Part shown: positions 56,813 through 64,000 of the stretch, piece after piece
Numbering within the stretch: the stretch's first letter is position 1
Layout of the letters: every line of letters begins with the position of its first letter
Source: Luteimonas chenhongjianii
GTDB lineage: Bacteria; Pseudomonadota; Gammaproteobacteria; Xanthomonadales; Xanthomonadaceae
Reading direction: 5' to 3'
DNA length: 64,000 bases
Assembly: GCF_002327105.1 (NCBI RefSeq)
Contig: NZ_CP023406.1
Coordinates: 1-64,000, forward strand
Made by a program: the position numbers and the translations under genes
The notes under the pieces: generated by a model
The model's input: only the letters and a program-made list of their open reading frames with translations
What the model was told of the DNA's origin: nothing
Databases searched by the model: none

Positions 56813-59032
56813 TCACCTGGCCGGTTGCGCCGTGCCCAGGCCAAGCTGGTCGAGCATGAACGCGTACATCTCGGCCGATTCTCGATAGCGGCGGAAGCGG
56901 CCCGACTTGCCACCGTGACCGGCTTCCATGTTGGTGCGGAACACCACCGGATGCGTACCGGTGTCGAGATCGCGCAGCTTCGCCACGTACTTCGCCGGCT
57001 CCCAGTACTGGACCTGCGAATCCCACAGGCCGGTGCCGACGAACATCGCCGGATAGGCCTTGGCTTCGAGATTGTCGTAGGGCGAGTAGCCCAGGATGTA
57101 GTCGTAGTAGCGCTTGTCCTCGGGGTTGCCCCACTCGTCGTATTCGTTGGTCGTCAGCGGAATGCTCGGGTCGAGCATCGTTGTGACCACGTCGACGAAA
57201 GGCACCTGCGACAGGATCACGCGGTACTTCTCGGGGGCCATGTTCGAGATCGCGCCCATCAGCAGGCCGCCGGCGCTGCCGCCGTAGGCGGCGACCCGAT
57301 CCGGCGCGGCATAGCCCCGGCGGACCAGATCGTCGGTGACGTCGATGAAGTCGTTGAAGGTATTGATCTTGTTGAGCAGCTTGCCGTCGTCGTACCAGGC
57401 CCGGCCCATCTCCTCGCCACCGCGGATATGCGCGATCGCGTACACCATGCCGCGGTCGAGCAGGCTGACGTTGGTGACCGAGAAGCCGGGATCCATGGAT
57501 GCCCCGTAGCTGCCGTAGCCATACTGCAGCAGCGCCGCGGTGCCTTCCTTCTGGAAGCCCTTGCGATAGACCAGCGACACGGGGATACGCTTGCCGTCGC
57601 GCGCCGTGGTCCACACGCGCTCGGTGACGTAATCCGACGGCTCGTAGCCGATCACCGCCTGCTGCTTGAGCTGGCGACGCTCGCCGGTGCGCGTATTGAC
57701 TTCGAAGGTCGTCGCGGGCGTGGTCAGCGAGGTGTAGCCGTAGCGCAGCCACTCGGTGTCGGGCTCGGAGTTCACCGCCAGTCCCATCGCATAAGCCGGC
57801 TCGTCGGCCTGCACGAATTCGTCGCTGCCGTCACTTTTGAGCACGCGCACGCGGGTCAACGCTTCGGCGCGCTCCTCGATCGCGGTGAAGCCGTCGAACA
57901 GCTCGAAACCTTCGATGTAGACATCGTCTCGGTGCGGCACGAGGTCGGTCCACTGCCGGCGCGAGGTCGCACCGCTCGGCGCGGTGACGAGCTTGAAGTT
58001 GGTCGCCGGCACACCATCGGCAGCGGGGGCGTTGGTGCGGATCACCCAGCGGCCGCCGTAATGGTCGGCGTCGTATTCGACATCGCGCGCTCGCGGCGCG
58101 AGCACGGCGAAGGTTTCAGGATTGTCCGCCGGCGCGTAGCGCGTTTCGCTCGACACGGTGCTGCCGATGCCGATGACGATGTAGCGATCGTCGCGCGTGC
58201 GGTCGATGCCCAGGTAGAAGCTGTCGTCCTTCTCCTCGTACACCAGCACGTCGTCGGTGACCGGCGTGCCGAGGACGTGCTTCTTCACCCGCACGGTCAA
58301 CAGCGTTTCCGGATCGTTCTCGACATAGAACAGCGTCCTGTTGTCATCGGCCCAGACCAGGTTTGCCGACACGCCGGTGATGACGTCCGGATAGACCTCG
58401 CCCGTCTCGAGGTTCTTGAATCGCACCGTGTACTGGCGACGCCCATTGGTGTCGTCGGCGTAGGCGAGAATGCGATTGTCGCGACTCACGTCCCAGTCGC
58501 CGACCGCGTAATAGTCCTTGCCCTCGGCAAGCGCGTTGACATCGAGCAGGACCTGCTCGCCGCTGAAGTCGCCGCGCGCGTTCGCTGCCTGGATCGACAG
58601 CGCATCGATGCCGGCGCCATCGGCGCGGCGCGCATGCACCGGATAGTCCTTGCCGGTCTCGTAGCGCGAGTAGTACCAGTAGCCGCGATCGCGGTACGGC
58701 ACCGAGCTGTCGTCCTGCTGGATGCGGCCGACGATTTCGTCGTAGAGCGTGTTCTCGACCGGCTTGAGCGGTGCAAGCATCGCGTCGGCATAGGCGTTTT
58801 CGGCGTTGAGATACGCCAGCACCGCAGGGTCCTGGCGCTTGTCGTCGCGCAGCCAGTAGTAGGCATCCTCACGCGTGGCGCCGTGCGGCGCCTTGACGGT
58901 GTGCGGGCGCTGCTCGGCGTCGGGCGGCACCGGTGCGGCGGCGTGGGTCGTGGTTGGAACGCTCATCAGGCTCAGGCTCGTCAGGATCGGCGCAGCAAGC
59001 AGGGCCGCCGCGCGCGGGAAAGAGGTCTTCAT
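56813..59032 (-). CDS. ptrB: secreted S9-family oligopeptidase B-like peptidase
   Basis: 739 aa with a signal peptide (MKTSFPRAAALLAAPILTSL). A seven-bladed propeller occupies about residues 45-450, followed by the alpha/beta-hydrolase domain with nucleophile Ser in AAYGGSAGGLLMGAISNMAP and the catalytic His in NMEAGHGGKSGRFRRY. Oligopeptidase B cuts after Arg/Lys in peptides; the signal peptide makes this copy periplasmic or exported, unlike E. coli PtrB. Start 59032 gives the cleanest signal sequence; 59044 and 59074 are in-frame alternatives. It is directly followed (reading minus strand from 61214) by another S9 peptidase gene upstream. Confidence 0.9.
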   Translation of the reverse strand: MKTSFPRAAALLAAPILTSLSLMSVPTTTHAAAPVPPDAEQRPHTVKAPHGATREDAYYWLRDDKRQDPAVLAYLNAENAYADAMLAPLKPVENTLYDEIVGRIQQDDSSVPYRDRGYWYYSRYETGKDYPVHARRADGAGIDALSIQAANARGDFSGEQVLLDVNALAEGKDYYAVGDWDVSRDNRILAYADDTNGRRQYTVRFKNLETGEVYPDVITGVSANLVWADDNRTLFYVENDPETLLTVRVKKHVLGTPVTDDVLVYEEKDDSFYLGIDRTRDDRYIVIGIGSTVSSETRYAPADNPETFAVLAPRARDVEYDADHYGGRWVIRTNAPAADGVPATNFKLVTAPSGATSRRQWTDLVPHRDDVYIEGFELFDGFTAIEERAEALTRVRVLKSDGSDEFVQADEPAYAMGLAVNSEPDTEWLRYGYTSLTTPATTFEVNTRTGERRQLKQQAVIGYEPSDYVTERVWTTARDGKRIPVSLVYRKGFQKEGTAALLQYGYGSYGASMDPGFSVTNVSLLDRGMVYAIAHIRGGEEMGRAWYDDGKLLNKINTFNDFIDVTDDLVRRGYAAPDRVAAYGGSAGGLLMGAISNMAPEKYRVILSQVPFVDVVTTMLDPSIPLTTNEYDEWGNPEDKRYYDYILGYSPYDNLEAKAYPAMFVGTGLWDSQVQYWEPAKYVAKLRDLDTGTHPVVFRTNMEAGHGGKSGRFRRYRESAEMYAFMLDQLGLGTAQPAR

Positions 59033-59105
59033 AGGTGGGTCCATTCGCTGCGGATGCAACGCCGAAAAGAACACCGGCCGCGAGAGCGGCCGGTGCTGGA
59101 TGGAA

Positions 59106-61214
59106 TCACTTGCCCAGTTGCTGCCACAGGAACGTCAGGTAGAGCGCATCCATGTGCGCCTGCTGCCGGTTGTTCGCAGCGCCGCCGTGACCGCCCTCGA
59201 TGTTCTCGTAGTAGCGCACGTCCTTGCCGGCTTCCGACATCAGCGCGTGCATCTTGCGCGCGTGGCCGGGATGGACGCGGTCGTCGCGGGTCGAGGTGAG
59301 GATCAGTGTCGGCGGATAATCCTTTGCCGGATCGAACAGGTGGTACGGGGAGAAGGTGCGGATGAATTCCCATTCCTCCGGCTTGTCCGGATTACCGTAC
59401 TCGGCCATCCACGAGGCACCGGCGAGCAGCTTGTGGTAGCGCTGCATATCCAGCAGCGGCACCTGGATCACGACCGCACCGAACAGCTGCGGATACTGGG
59501 TGAGCATGTTGCCGGTCAGCAGGCCGCCGTTGCTGCCGCCGCGGATGCCCAGATGTGCGGGCGAGGTGATCTTGCGATCGATCATGTCCTGCGCGACCGC
59601 GGCGAAATCCTCGTAGGCCTTGTGACGGTTGGCCTTGAGCGCAGCCTGGTGCCAACGCGGGCCGTACTCGCCGCCGCCGCGGATGTTGGCGACCGCATAC
59701 ACGCCGCCCTTCTCCAGCCAGCCCTTGCCGACGCCGCCGGAGTAGCCGGGCGTCAACGAGATCTCGAAGCCGCCGTAGCCGTAGAGCAGCGTCGGATTGC
59801 TGCCGTCGAGCTTCATGTCCTTCGGACGCACGATGAAGTACGGCACGCGCGTGCCGTCCTTGGACGTGGCGAAGTGCTGCTCGACCTCATGCGTGCTGGC
59901 GTCGAAGAAGGCCGGCATGGTCTTGAGCGTTTCCGGCGCGCCATTGCCGCCCACCTCGGCCAGCATCAGCGTGCTCGGCGTCAGGTAGTCGGTGACCGTC
60001 ATCCACACCGCGTCGGACTCGTCACTGTCGACGGCGCTGACCGCGACGGTACCGAGTTCAGGCACGCCGGCCAGTTCGCTGCGCGCCCAGCCGTTGGCGC
60101 CCGGCGTCAGCACGGTGAGCTTGTTCTTGACGTCCTCGAGCACGTTGAGGACGAGGTGGTTCCTGGTCCACGTCGCGCCGGCCAGCGAGGTCGTCTCGGT
60201 GGGTTCGAACAGCACGTCGAACTCGCGCTTACCGCCCATGAAGGCATCGAAATTGGTCGCCAGCAACGAGCCCGCCGGATACGTGCGGCCCCCGACCTCC
60301 CAGGGTTCGCGCAGTTCCAGCATCAACCAGTCGCGGTGCACCGACTTGTTCGCAGAATTGGGCGCATCGATCCTGGTCAGCTGGCCATCGGCGCCACGCA
60401 GATACAGCTCGTCGTTGTAGAAGGCCAGCGTGCGGCTGACGAAGTCGCGCTCGAAGCCCGGCGTGTCGTCATGGATCGCGGCGATGTACATATCGTCCGG
60501 CTTGCCTTCGTAGACCAGCTTCGCCTGGTCCATCGACTGGCCGCGGGCCAGCTGCTTGACGATGCGCGGGTAGCCCGACGAGGTCAGGGAGCCGTCGCCG
60601 AAGTCGGTGTAGACGTAGACATTGTCCTGGTCGATCCAGCCCAGCGCACCCTTGGCTTCCTCGCGGAAGAAGCCGCCATCGACCCAGGACTTCGACGCGA
60701 CGTCGAACTCTCGCGTCACGTCCGCATCGGCGCCGCCGCGCGACAGCGCGATCAGGCAGCGGGTATAGGCCGGCCGCAGGCAGCTTGCGCCGTGCCACAC
60801 CCAGTTCTCGCCCTCGGCCTTGTTCAAGGCGTCGAGGTCGAGCACGGTTTCCCACTTCGGCTGCGGCTTGCGGTATTCCTCCAGCGTCGTTCGCCGCCAG
60901 ATACCGCGCTCATGGTTCCGGTCGCGCCAGAAGTTGTAGTACCAGTCGCCCTGCTTGTAGACGGCGGGGATCTTGTCGTCGGAATCGTAGATGCCCAGCA
61001 GATCGGCTTCGAGCTGCTTGAACTCGGGCGTGGCCGCGAGTTCGGCCTCGGCCTTGGCGTTCTGCGCGCGGACCCAGTCGAGCGCCTTCTCGTCGGTGAC
61101 GGCTTCGAGCCACTGGTGCGGATCTGACATGGTGGCCTCCTGGGCGGATGCGGCGCCCATCGACAGGCCGACGGCGACGGCCGCGGCGAGGCAGAGCTTG
61201 GACACGTGGGACAT
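59106..61214 (-). CDS. secreted prolyl oligopeptidase (S9A family)
   Basis: 702 aa with a signal peptide (MSHVSKLCLAAAVAVGLSMG then AASAQ). Propeller domain, then the hydrolase domain with GYGGFEISLTPGYSGGVGKG, the nucleophile Ser in GIRGGSNGGLLTGNMLTQYP, the Asp region ILTSTRDDRVHPGHARKMHA, and His in NIEGGHGGAANNRQQAHM. It cleaves after proline in short peptides by family. It lies 73 bases upstream of the OpB-like gene on the same strand, so the pair is likely one transcript for peptide scavenging in the periplasm. Confidence 0.9.
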   Translation of the reverse strand: MSHVSKLCLAAAVAVGLSMGAASAQEATMSDPHQWLEAVTDEKALDWVRAQNAKAEAELAATPEFKQLEADLLGIYDSDDKIPAVYKQGDWYYNFWRDRNHERGIWRRTTLEEYRKPQPKWETVLDLDALNKAEGENWVWHGASCLRPAYTRCLIALSRGGADADVTREFDVASKSWVDGGFFREEAKGALGWIDQDNVYVYTDFGDGSLTSSGYPRIVKQLARGQSMDQAKLVYEGKPDDMYIAAIHDDTPGFERDFVSRTLAFYNDELYLRGADGQLTRIDAPNSANKSVHRDWLMLELREPWEVGGRTYPAGSLLATNFDAFMGGKREFDVLFEPTETTSLAGATWTRNHLVLNVLEDVKNKLTVLTPGANGWARSELAGVPELGTVAVSAVDSDESDAVWMTVTDYLTPSTLMLAEVGGNGAPETLKTMPAFFDASTHEVEQHFATSKDGTRVPYFIVRPKDMKLDGSNPTLLYGYGGFEISLTPGYSGGVGKGWLEKGGVYAVANIRGGGEYGPRWHQAALKANRHKAYEDFAAVAQDMIDRKITSPAHLGIRGGSNGGLLTGNMLTQYPQLFGAVVIQVPLLDMQRYHKLLAGASWMAEYGNPDKPEEWEFIRTFSPYHLFDPAKDYPPTLILTSTRDDRVHPGHARKMHALMSEAGKDVRYYENIEGGHGGAANNRQQAHMDALYLTFLWQQLGK

Positions 61215-61313
61215 GGGGACTCCGGTGACACGGACGGATAGCCGGCAACGCTAGCACGCAGCGCCAAGGCGGACCGCATGACCAAAGTCACCCCTGACGG
61301 GTGAAGCGCAGGG

Positions 61314-61667
61314 TCAGCGCAATCCCGGCAGCAGCCCCGCCGCCGCCAGCGCGGCGCGGATCGAAATCCGTTGCCCCCGGCGCGGCGCCGGACGCCGGCG
61401 GGCCTGCGCGAGACCGGACCGACGCCGCCGCAGGACCGCTGACGAGGCCGGTTTCCGCCGGCGCGTCAGGTGCCGGAGCGCCAGGGTGCACCAGGCCAGG
61501 GCCGGCATGCCGAGCAACCACATCGGTGCCCAGCCGACCGCGCTCGTTCCGGTGCGCAGGCCGGGAAACGACAGCAGGGCGATGGCACCGAGGAACAACA
61601 TGCCCAGGAGGGCGGCCGGCAGGGTGGCGTCGGATCGGACAAATGGCGTTGCGGCGATACGGGACAT
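61314..61667 (-). CDS. small membrane protein of unknown function
   Basis: 117 aa with two hydrophobic helices (LPAALLGMLFLGAIALLSFP, VGWAPMWLLGMPALAWCTLA) and a strongly basic C-terminal tail (RRRKPASSAVLRRRRSG). The ATG at 61667 has AGGAG ten bases upstream, better than an in-frame ATG at 61730. No family recognised. Confidence 0.55.
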   Translation of the reverse strand: MSRIAATPFVRSDATLPAALLGMLFLGAIALLSFPGLRTGTSAVGWAPMWLLGMPALAWCTLALRHLTRRRKPASSAVLRRRRSGLAQARRRPAPRRGQRISIRAALAAAGLLPGLR

Positions 61668-62119
61668 CTCGACAGCTCCTGTGAACGCGATCGCCCGGCT
61701 GGGCAGGCGCACAGTCTGTAGAGCGGCCATCTCACGGGCTGCGACCTTTGCGGGTCGTGGCTCGATTGCGGCATGCCCGCAGGGGCCACGCGCGAGCGCT
61801 ATCCGATGCTCGTGCCGGGGATTCCGTTCCGGGCCAGGACGACCCGGAGCATGGCCTGCTGTCCAGCCGACGCCTCGCGGGACCCAAGGCCAAGGCGGAC
61901 GTAGCGCTGCTGATCCTTGTCTGGACCGGCCGGGCCAAGCATGTGCGACAGGTCGGCAGGGCGCAGGTGGATGTCGTGCCAGCTCATGCGGCGCTCGCGC
62001 CCGGCCGCCCGCCCGGGTCAGCCCGCTGCGGGCACTTCACGCATGTGCCGCGTCTGTTCCCCGGCGCACGCAAGGCAGTGCGCGACTGCGGCCGCGCCCT
62101 GCGCCGCATTCGAGCCGCT
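61668..62119. other. 450-base stretch without a convincing gene
   Basis: Between the small membrane protein gene and the WYL regulator. A 62-codon minus-strand frame (61799-61987, MSWHDIHLRPADLSHMLGPA) is open but has no family, no clear ribosome site and no neighbours in frame. I see no RNA gene or strong hairpin. Confidence 0.35.
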
Positions 62120-63088
62120 TCAGCGCTCGTACTTGTCCAGCGCCATCATCAGCAGCGAGCGCGCCTGTTCGCGCAACGCCACCGGCTCGACGACTTCGGC
62201 GTCGGCGCCGTAATGCAGTACGTCCATCAGCAGTTCGCGGGCACCGCTGTAGGGCACCTTGAGCTCGAAGCGCCCGTCCGGCAGGAACCGGCCCTGCTGC
62301 TGCGAGTGCCAGTGCTCGTCGGCGACCCAGCGCGCGGCCTTGGCGCTGAAGACGATCGTCGCGATGCCCTTCGGCGGGCCGGAGAAGATGCCGTAGCTGC
62401 CGGCCAGGTGCCGGTCGAGTTCGTCGTCCTCGATGTCGCGCGCGACCGCATCGAGCACCCGGGCGGTGGCGATGCGGTCGACCGAGAAGCTGCGCAGCGC
62501 GTCGCGATCGTGGTCCCAGGCATCGAGGTACCAGTTGTCGCGGTAATGGGTGATGCGTTGCGGCGAGACCGTGCGCCGGGTCTTCTCGTCGGTCGAACGC
62601 GCGCGATACTCGAACGCCAGCTGCTTGCGCTGCAGCACCGCCGAACAGACATTGCGGAAGGCGTGTTCGTCCATGCGCCGGCCGCGATGCGGGATGACCC
62701 GCACGCGCTGCACCGGCCACTGCTTGCCGGCCGAATGCTCGTCGAGCAGCTTCTCGATACGCGACTGCAACGGCGCCAGCGCTGTCGACAACACGCCGCC
62801 GCTGCTGCGCGACATCAGCTGCTGCGCCGCCAGCAAGGCATGCAGCTCTTCGGAGTTGAGCCACAACCCGGGCAGTTCGAAGCGACCGCCCTCGTCGCTG
62901 TCGTAGCGGAAGCCGGCATCGCCGTCCCCGACGATCGGGGCCATCAGGGCATCGCGCAGGAAGGCGAGATCGCGATAGACCGTCGCCCGCGAGCATTCAA
63001 GCTCGTCGCGCAACTTGGCCACGGTCACCGGATAGCGCGAGGTCTTGAGGATGCGATGCAGCGAGAGAATACGTTCGTATCGGTCCAT
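62120..63088 (-). CDS. WYL-domain transcriptional regulator (YafY-type)
   Basis: 322 aa. N-terminal HTH_11 winged helix (MDRYERILSLHRILKTSRYP, VAKLRDELECSRATVYRDLA), then a WYL domain (KQLAFEYRARSTDEKTRRTV, SPQRITHYRDNWYLDAWDHD, RDALRSFSVDRIATARVLDA) and a WCX extension. WYL domains bind nucleotides or single-stranded nucleic acid and often control DNA-damage or defence genes. No target is adjacent. The start at 63088 is the conserved family N-terminus. Confidence 0.9.
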   Translation of the reverse strand: MDRYERILSLHRILKTSRYPVTVAKLRDELECSRATVYRDLAFLRDALMAPIVGDGDAGFRYDSDEGGRFELPGLWLNSEELHALLAAQQLMSRSSGGVLSTALAPLQSRIEKLLDEHSAGKQWPVQRVRVIPHRGRRMDEHAFRNVCSAVLQRKQLAFEYRARSTDEKTRRTVSPQRITHYRDNWYLDAWDHDRDALRSFSVDRIATARVLDAVARDIEDDELDRHLAGSYGIFSGPPKGIATIVFSAKAARWVADEHWHSQQQGRFLPDGRFELKVPYSGARELLMDVLHYGADAEVVEPVALREQARSLLMMALDKYER

Positions 63089-63205
63089 GGCGCGATTATG
63101 GCGCCAGTGCGCCGCCACGGCGTGACCGGATGTGGATAACTGCCGGTTAACGCAGCCGGGCGCTCGCTGACGTCACACTCCGCCATCGGAATCCGACAAC
63201 ACGAC

Positions 63206-63805
63206 ATGACGCAAGGAATGCGAAACCCCGGCGTGCGCATCGCGCTGGGAGTCACAGTGCTGGTACACGCGGGTATGGCCTGGTGGCTGCTCGGGCTGCG
63301 CGAGGCGCCGCCGCCGGCTGGGGGCACGATCGCACTGCAGGTGGCATGGATCGATCGGCCCGCGACGCCGGTTCTGCCTTCGGTACCGCCTCCGCCTGCA
63401 CCCGCGACGACGACGCGCACGCAGCCGGTCCCGTCTGCGCAGCCGCGCCGGCTCCAGTCGGTCGACGTTCCCGCCGCTGCGAGCCCCAGCGAGCCGTCAT
63501 CGCCGGACGCGGCCGCGCTGCTCGACCAGGCCCGCGACTGGGCACGCACGCAGGCGCCGCAGCCGGCTTTCACCCACGACCCGCTGCAGCGACGGCCGCC
63601 GCCCGCCGCGGATGGCCGCTTTGCGATGCGCGGCCCCATCACGCCCGAGGACATCGCCAAAGGCATCGGCCAGTTGTTCGGCGGCGCCGGGTATACGCAG
63701 GATCCCTGCCCGCAGATCCGGCGCAACATCGCCAACCTCGGCACCGGCGGCGACACCGAGCTCGCCAGCGAGGAAATCCGCCGGCTTCGCCAGTTCTGCC
63801 TCTAG
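63206..63805 (+). CDS. membrane-anchored periplasmic protein of unknown function
   Basis: 199 aa. One N-terminal hydrophobic helix (VRIALGVTVLVHAGMAWWLL), a Pro/Ala-rich linker with TonB-like appearance (LPSVPPPPAPATTTRTQPVP), and a C-terminal domain with two cysteines (GITPEDIAKGIGQLFGGAG-like region, DPCPQIRRNIANLG, RRLRQFCL). The layout is like TonB-type energy couplers but the C-terminal domain is not TonB. It ends four bases inside the convergent gene at the right edge. Confidence 0.62.
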   Translation: MTQGMRNPGVRIALGVTVLVHAGMAWWLLGLREAPPPAGGTIALQVAWIDRPATPVLPSVPPPPAPATTTRTQPVPSAQPRRLQSVDVPAAASPSEPSSPDAAALLDQARDWARTQAPQPAFTHDPLQRRPPPAADGRFAMRGPITPEDIAKGIGQLFGGAGYTQDPCPQIRRNIANLGTGGDTELASEEIRRLRQFCL

Positions 63806-64000
63806 GCGGCGGCGCTTCCCAGCCCGCGACTGATCCCGGCGGCCACCCGCTCGGCCTGGCCGCGCAGTTCGGGCATCGCGATCGTCTCCCACAGATCGCC
63901 GATGCGCAGCGCGCCCAGCGTCCACAGCCCCTCGACCGGCGCGCCATCGGCGCCCAGCACCTGGCCCTCGCCGCGGGTCGCGATCCCCATGCCGAGCGGT
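63802..64000 (-). CDS. FAD/NAD(P)-binding protein, 3' end
   Basis: Only the last 65 or so codons are in the window; the gene continues to the right. The visible part, PLGMGIATRGEGQVLGADGA then PVEGLWTLGALRIGDLWETI and AMPELRGQAERVAAGI, is the typical C-terminus of COG4529-type FAD/NAD(P)-binding proteins. The stop at 63802 overlaps the end of the convergent gene by four bases. Substrate unknown. Confidence 0.75.
   Translation of the reverse strand, partial: PLGMGIATRGEGQVLGADGAPVEGLWTLGALRIGDLWETIAMPELRGQAERVAAGISRGLGSAAA

Noticed and set aside
56798..61127. Two long plus-strand open frames opposite the S9 peptidases
   Set aside because: Mirror frames of the peptidase genes; no domains and no starts with ribosome sites.
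61799..61987. 62-codon minus-strand frame
   Set aside because: Open by chance in GC-rich DNA; no supporting feature.

Overview
The window is GC-rich DNA (clearly above 60% by eye) from a gammaproteobacterium of the family Xanthomonadaceae, most like Luteimonas or Lysobacter. This is inferred from gene content and order: a trpS with a long C-terminal extension, phoPQ beside a PepSY-like gene, prmA - DUF3426 - fis - purH, an erpA / DUF6776 pair, arginase and kynA. No 16S gene is present, so genus level is a guess.

Layout. 1-7.7 kb: a secreted lamin-tail protein running off the left edge, kynA, an E1alpha/E1beta/E2 2-oxoacid dehydrogenase operon, a broken SDR gene, a DUF5694 protein and a VOC protein. 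7.9-15.6 kb: a minus-strand run with an MBL hydrolase, trpS, csbD, an entericidin-like lipoprotein, arginase, tRNA-Thr, a SPOR-type protein, coaX and birA. 15.6-22.1 kb: mtfA, phoQ-phoP with a PepSY-like gene, dusA and several small membrane or secreted proteins. 22.3-31.1 kb: prmA, DUF3426, fis, purH, a Ca2+/Na+ antiporter, an alanine/sodium symporter, purD and an acyl-CoA thioesterase. 31.2-43.1 kb: an MFS-acyltransferase fusion, small membrane proteins, nudC, erpA, DUF6776, DUF4126, a degenerate REC-GGDEF-EAL protein next to a hybrid histidine kinase, bfr/bfd and rppH. 43.4-47.2 kb: one 1275-codon frame joining a glycoside hydrolase-like, a glycosyltransferase and a UDP-galactopyranose-mutase-like flavoprotein segment.

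47.3-56.6 kb is an accessory island. Its base composition is visibly less GC-rich and its genes are unlike the flanks. It holds a 330-aa PD-(D/E)XK-like protein followed by an RNase-J/CPSF-type metallo-beta-lactamase protein, an IS3-family element, an 828-aa membrane protein with an embedded PD-(D/E)XK-like core, a divergent XRE regulator, and remnants of two different type I restriction-modification systems (two hsdM N-termini, one hsdR C-terminus). The right end abuts the 3' end of a tRNA-Met gene, a common island attachment site. No integrase is visible. This is the most likely place for an undescribed system, probably anti-phage defence.

56.8-64 kb returns to core-like DNA: two tandem secreted S9 prolyl oligopeptidases, a small membrane protein, a WYL-domain regulator, a TonB-like N-terminal secreted protein and the 3' end of an FAD/NAD(P)-binding protein at the right edge.

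Several otherwise intact genes carry single-base frameshifts (the left-edge gene, the SDR gene). Some of these may be assembly errors rather than true pseudogenes.
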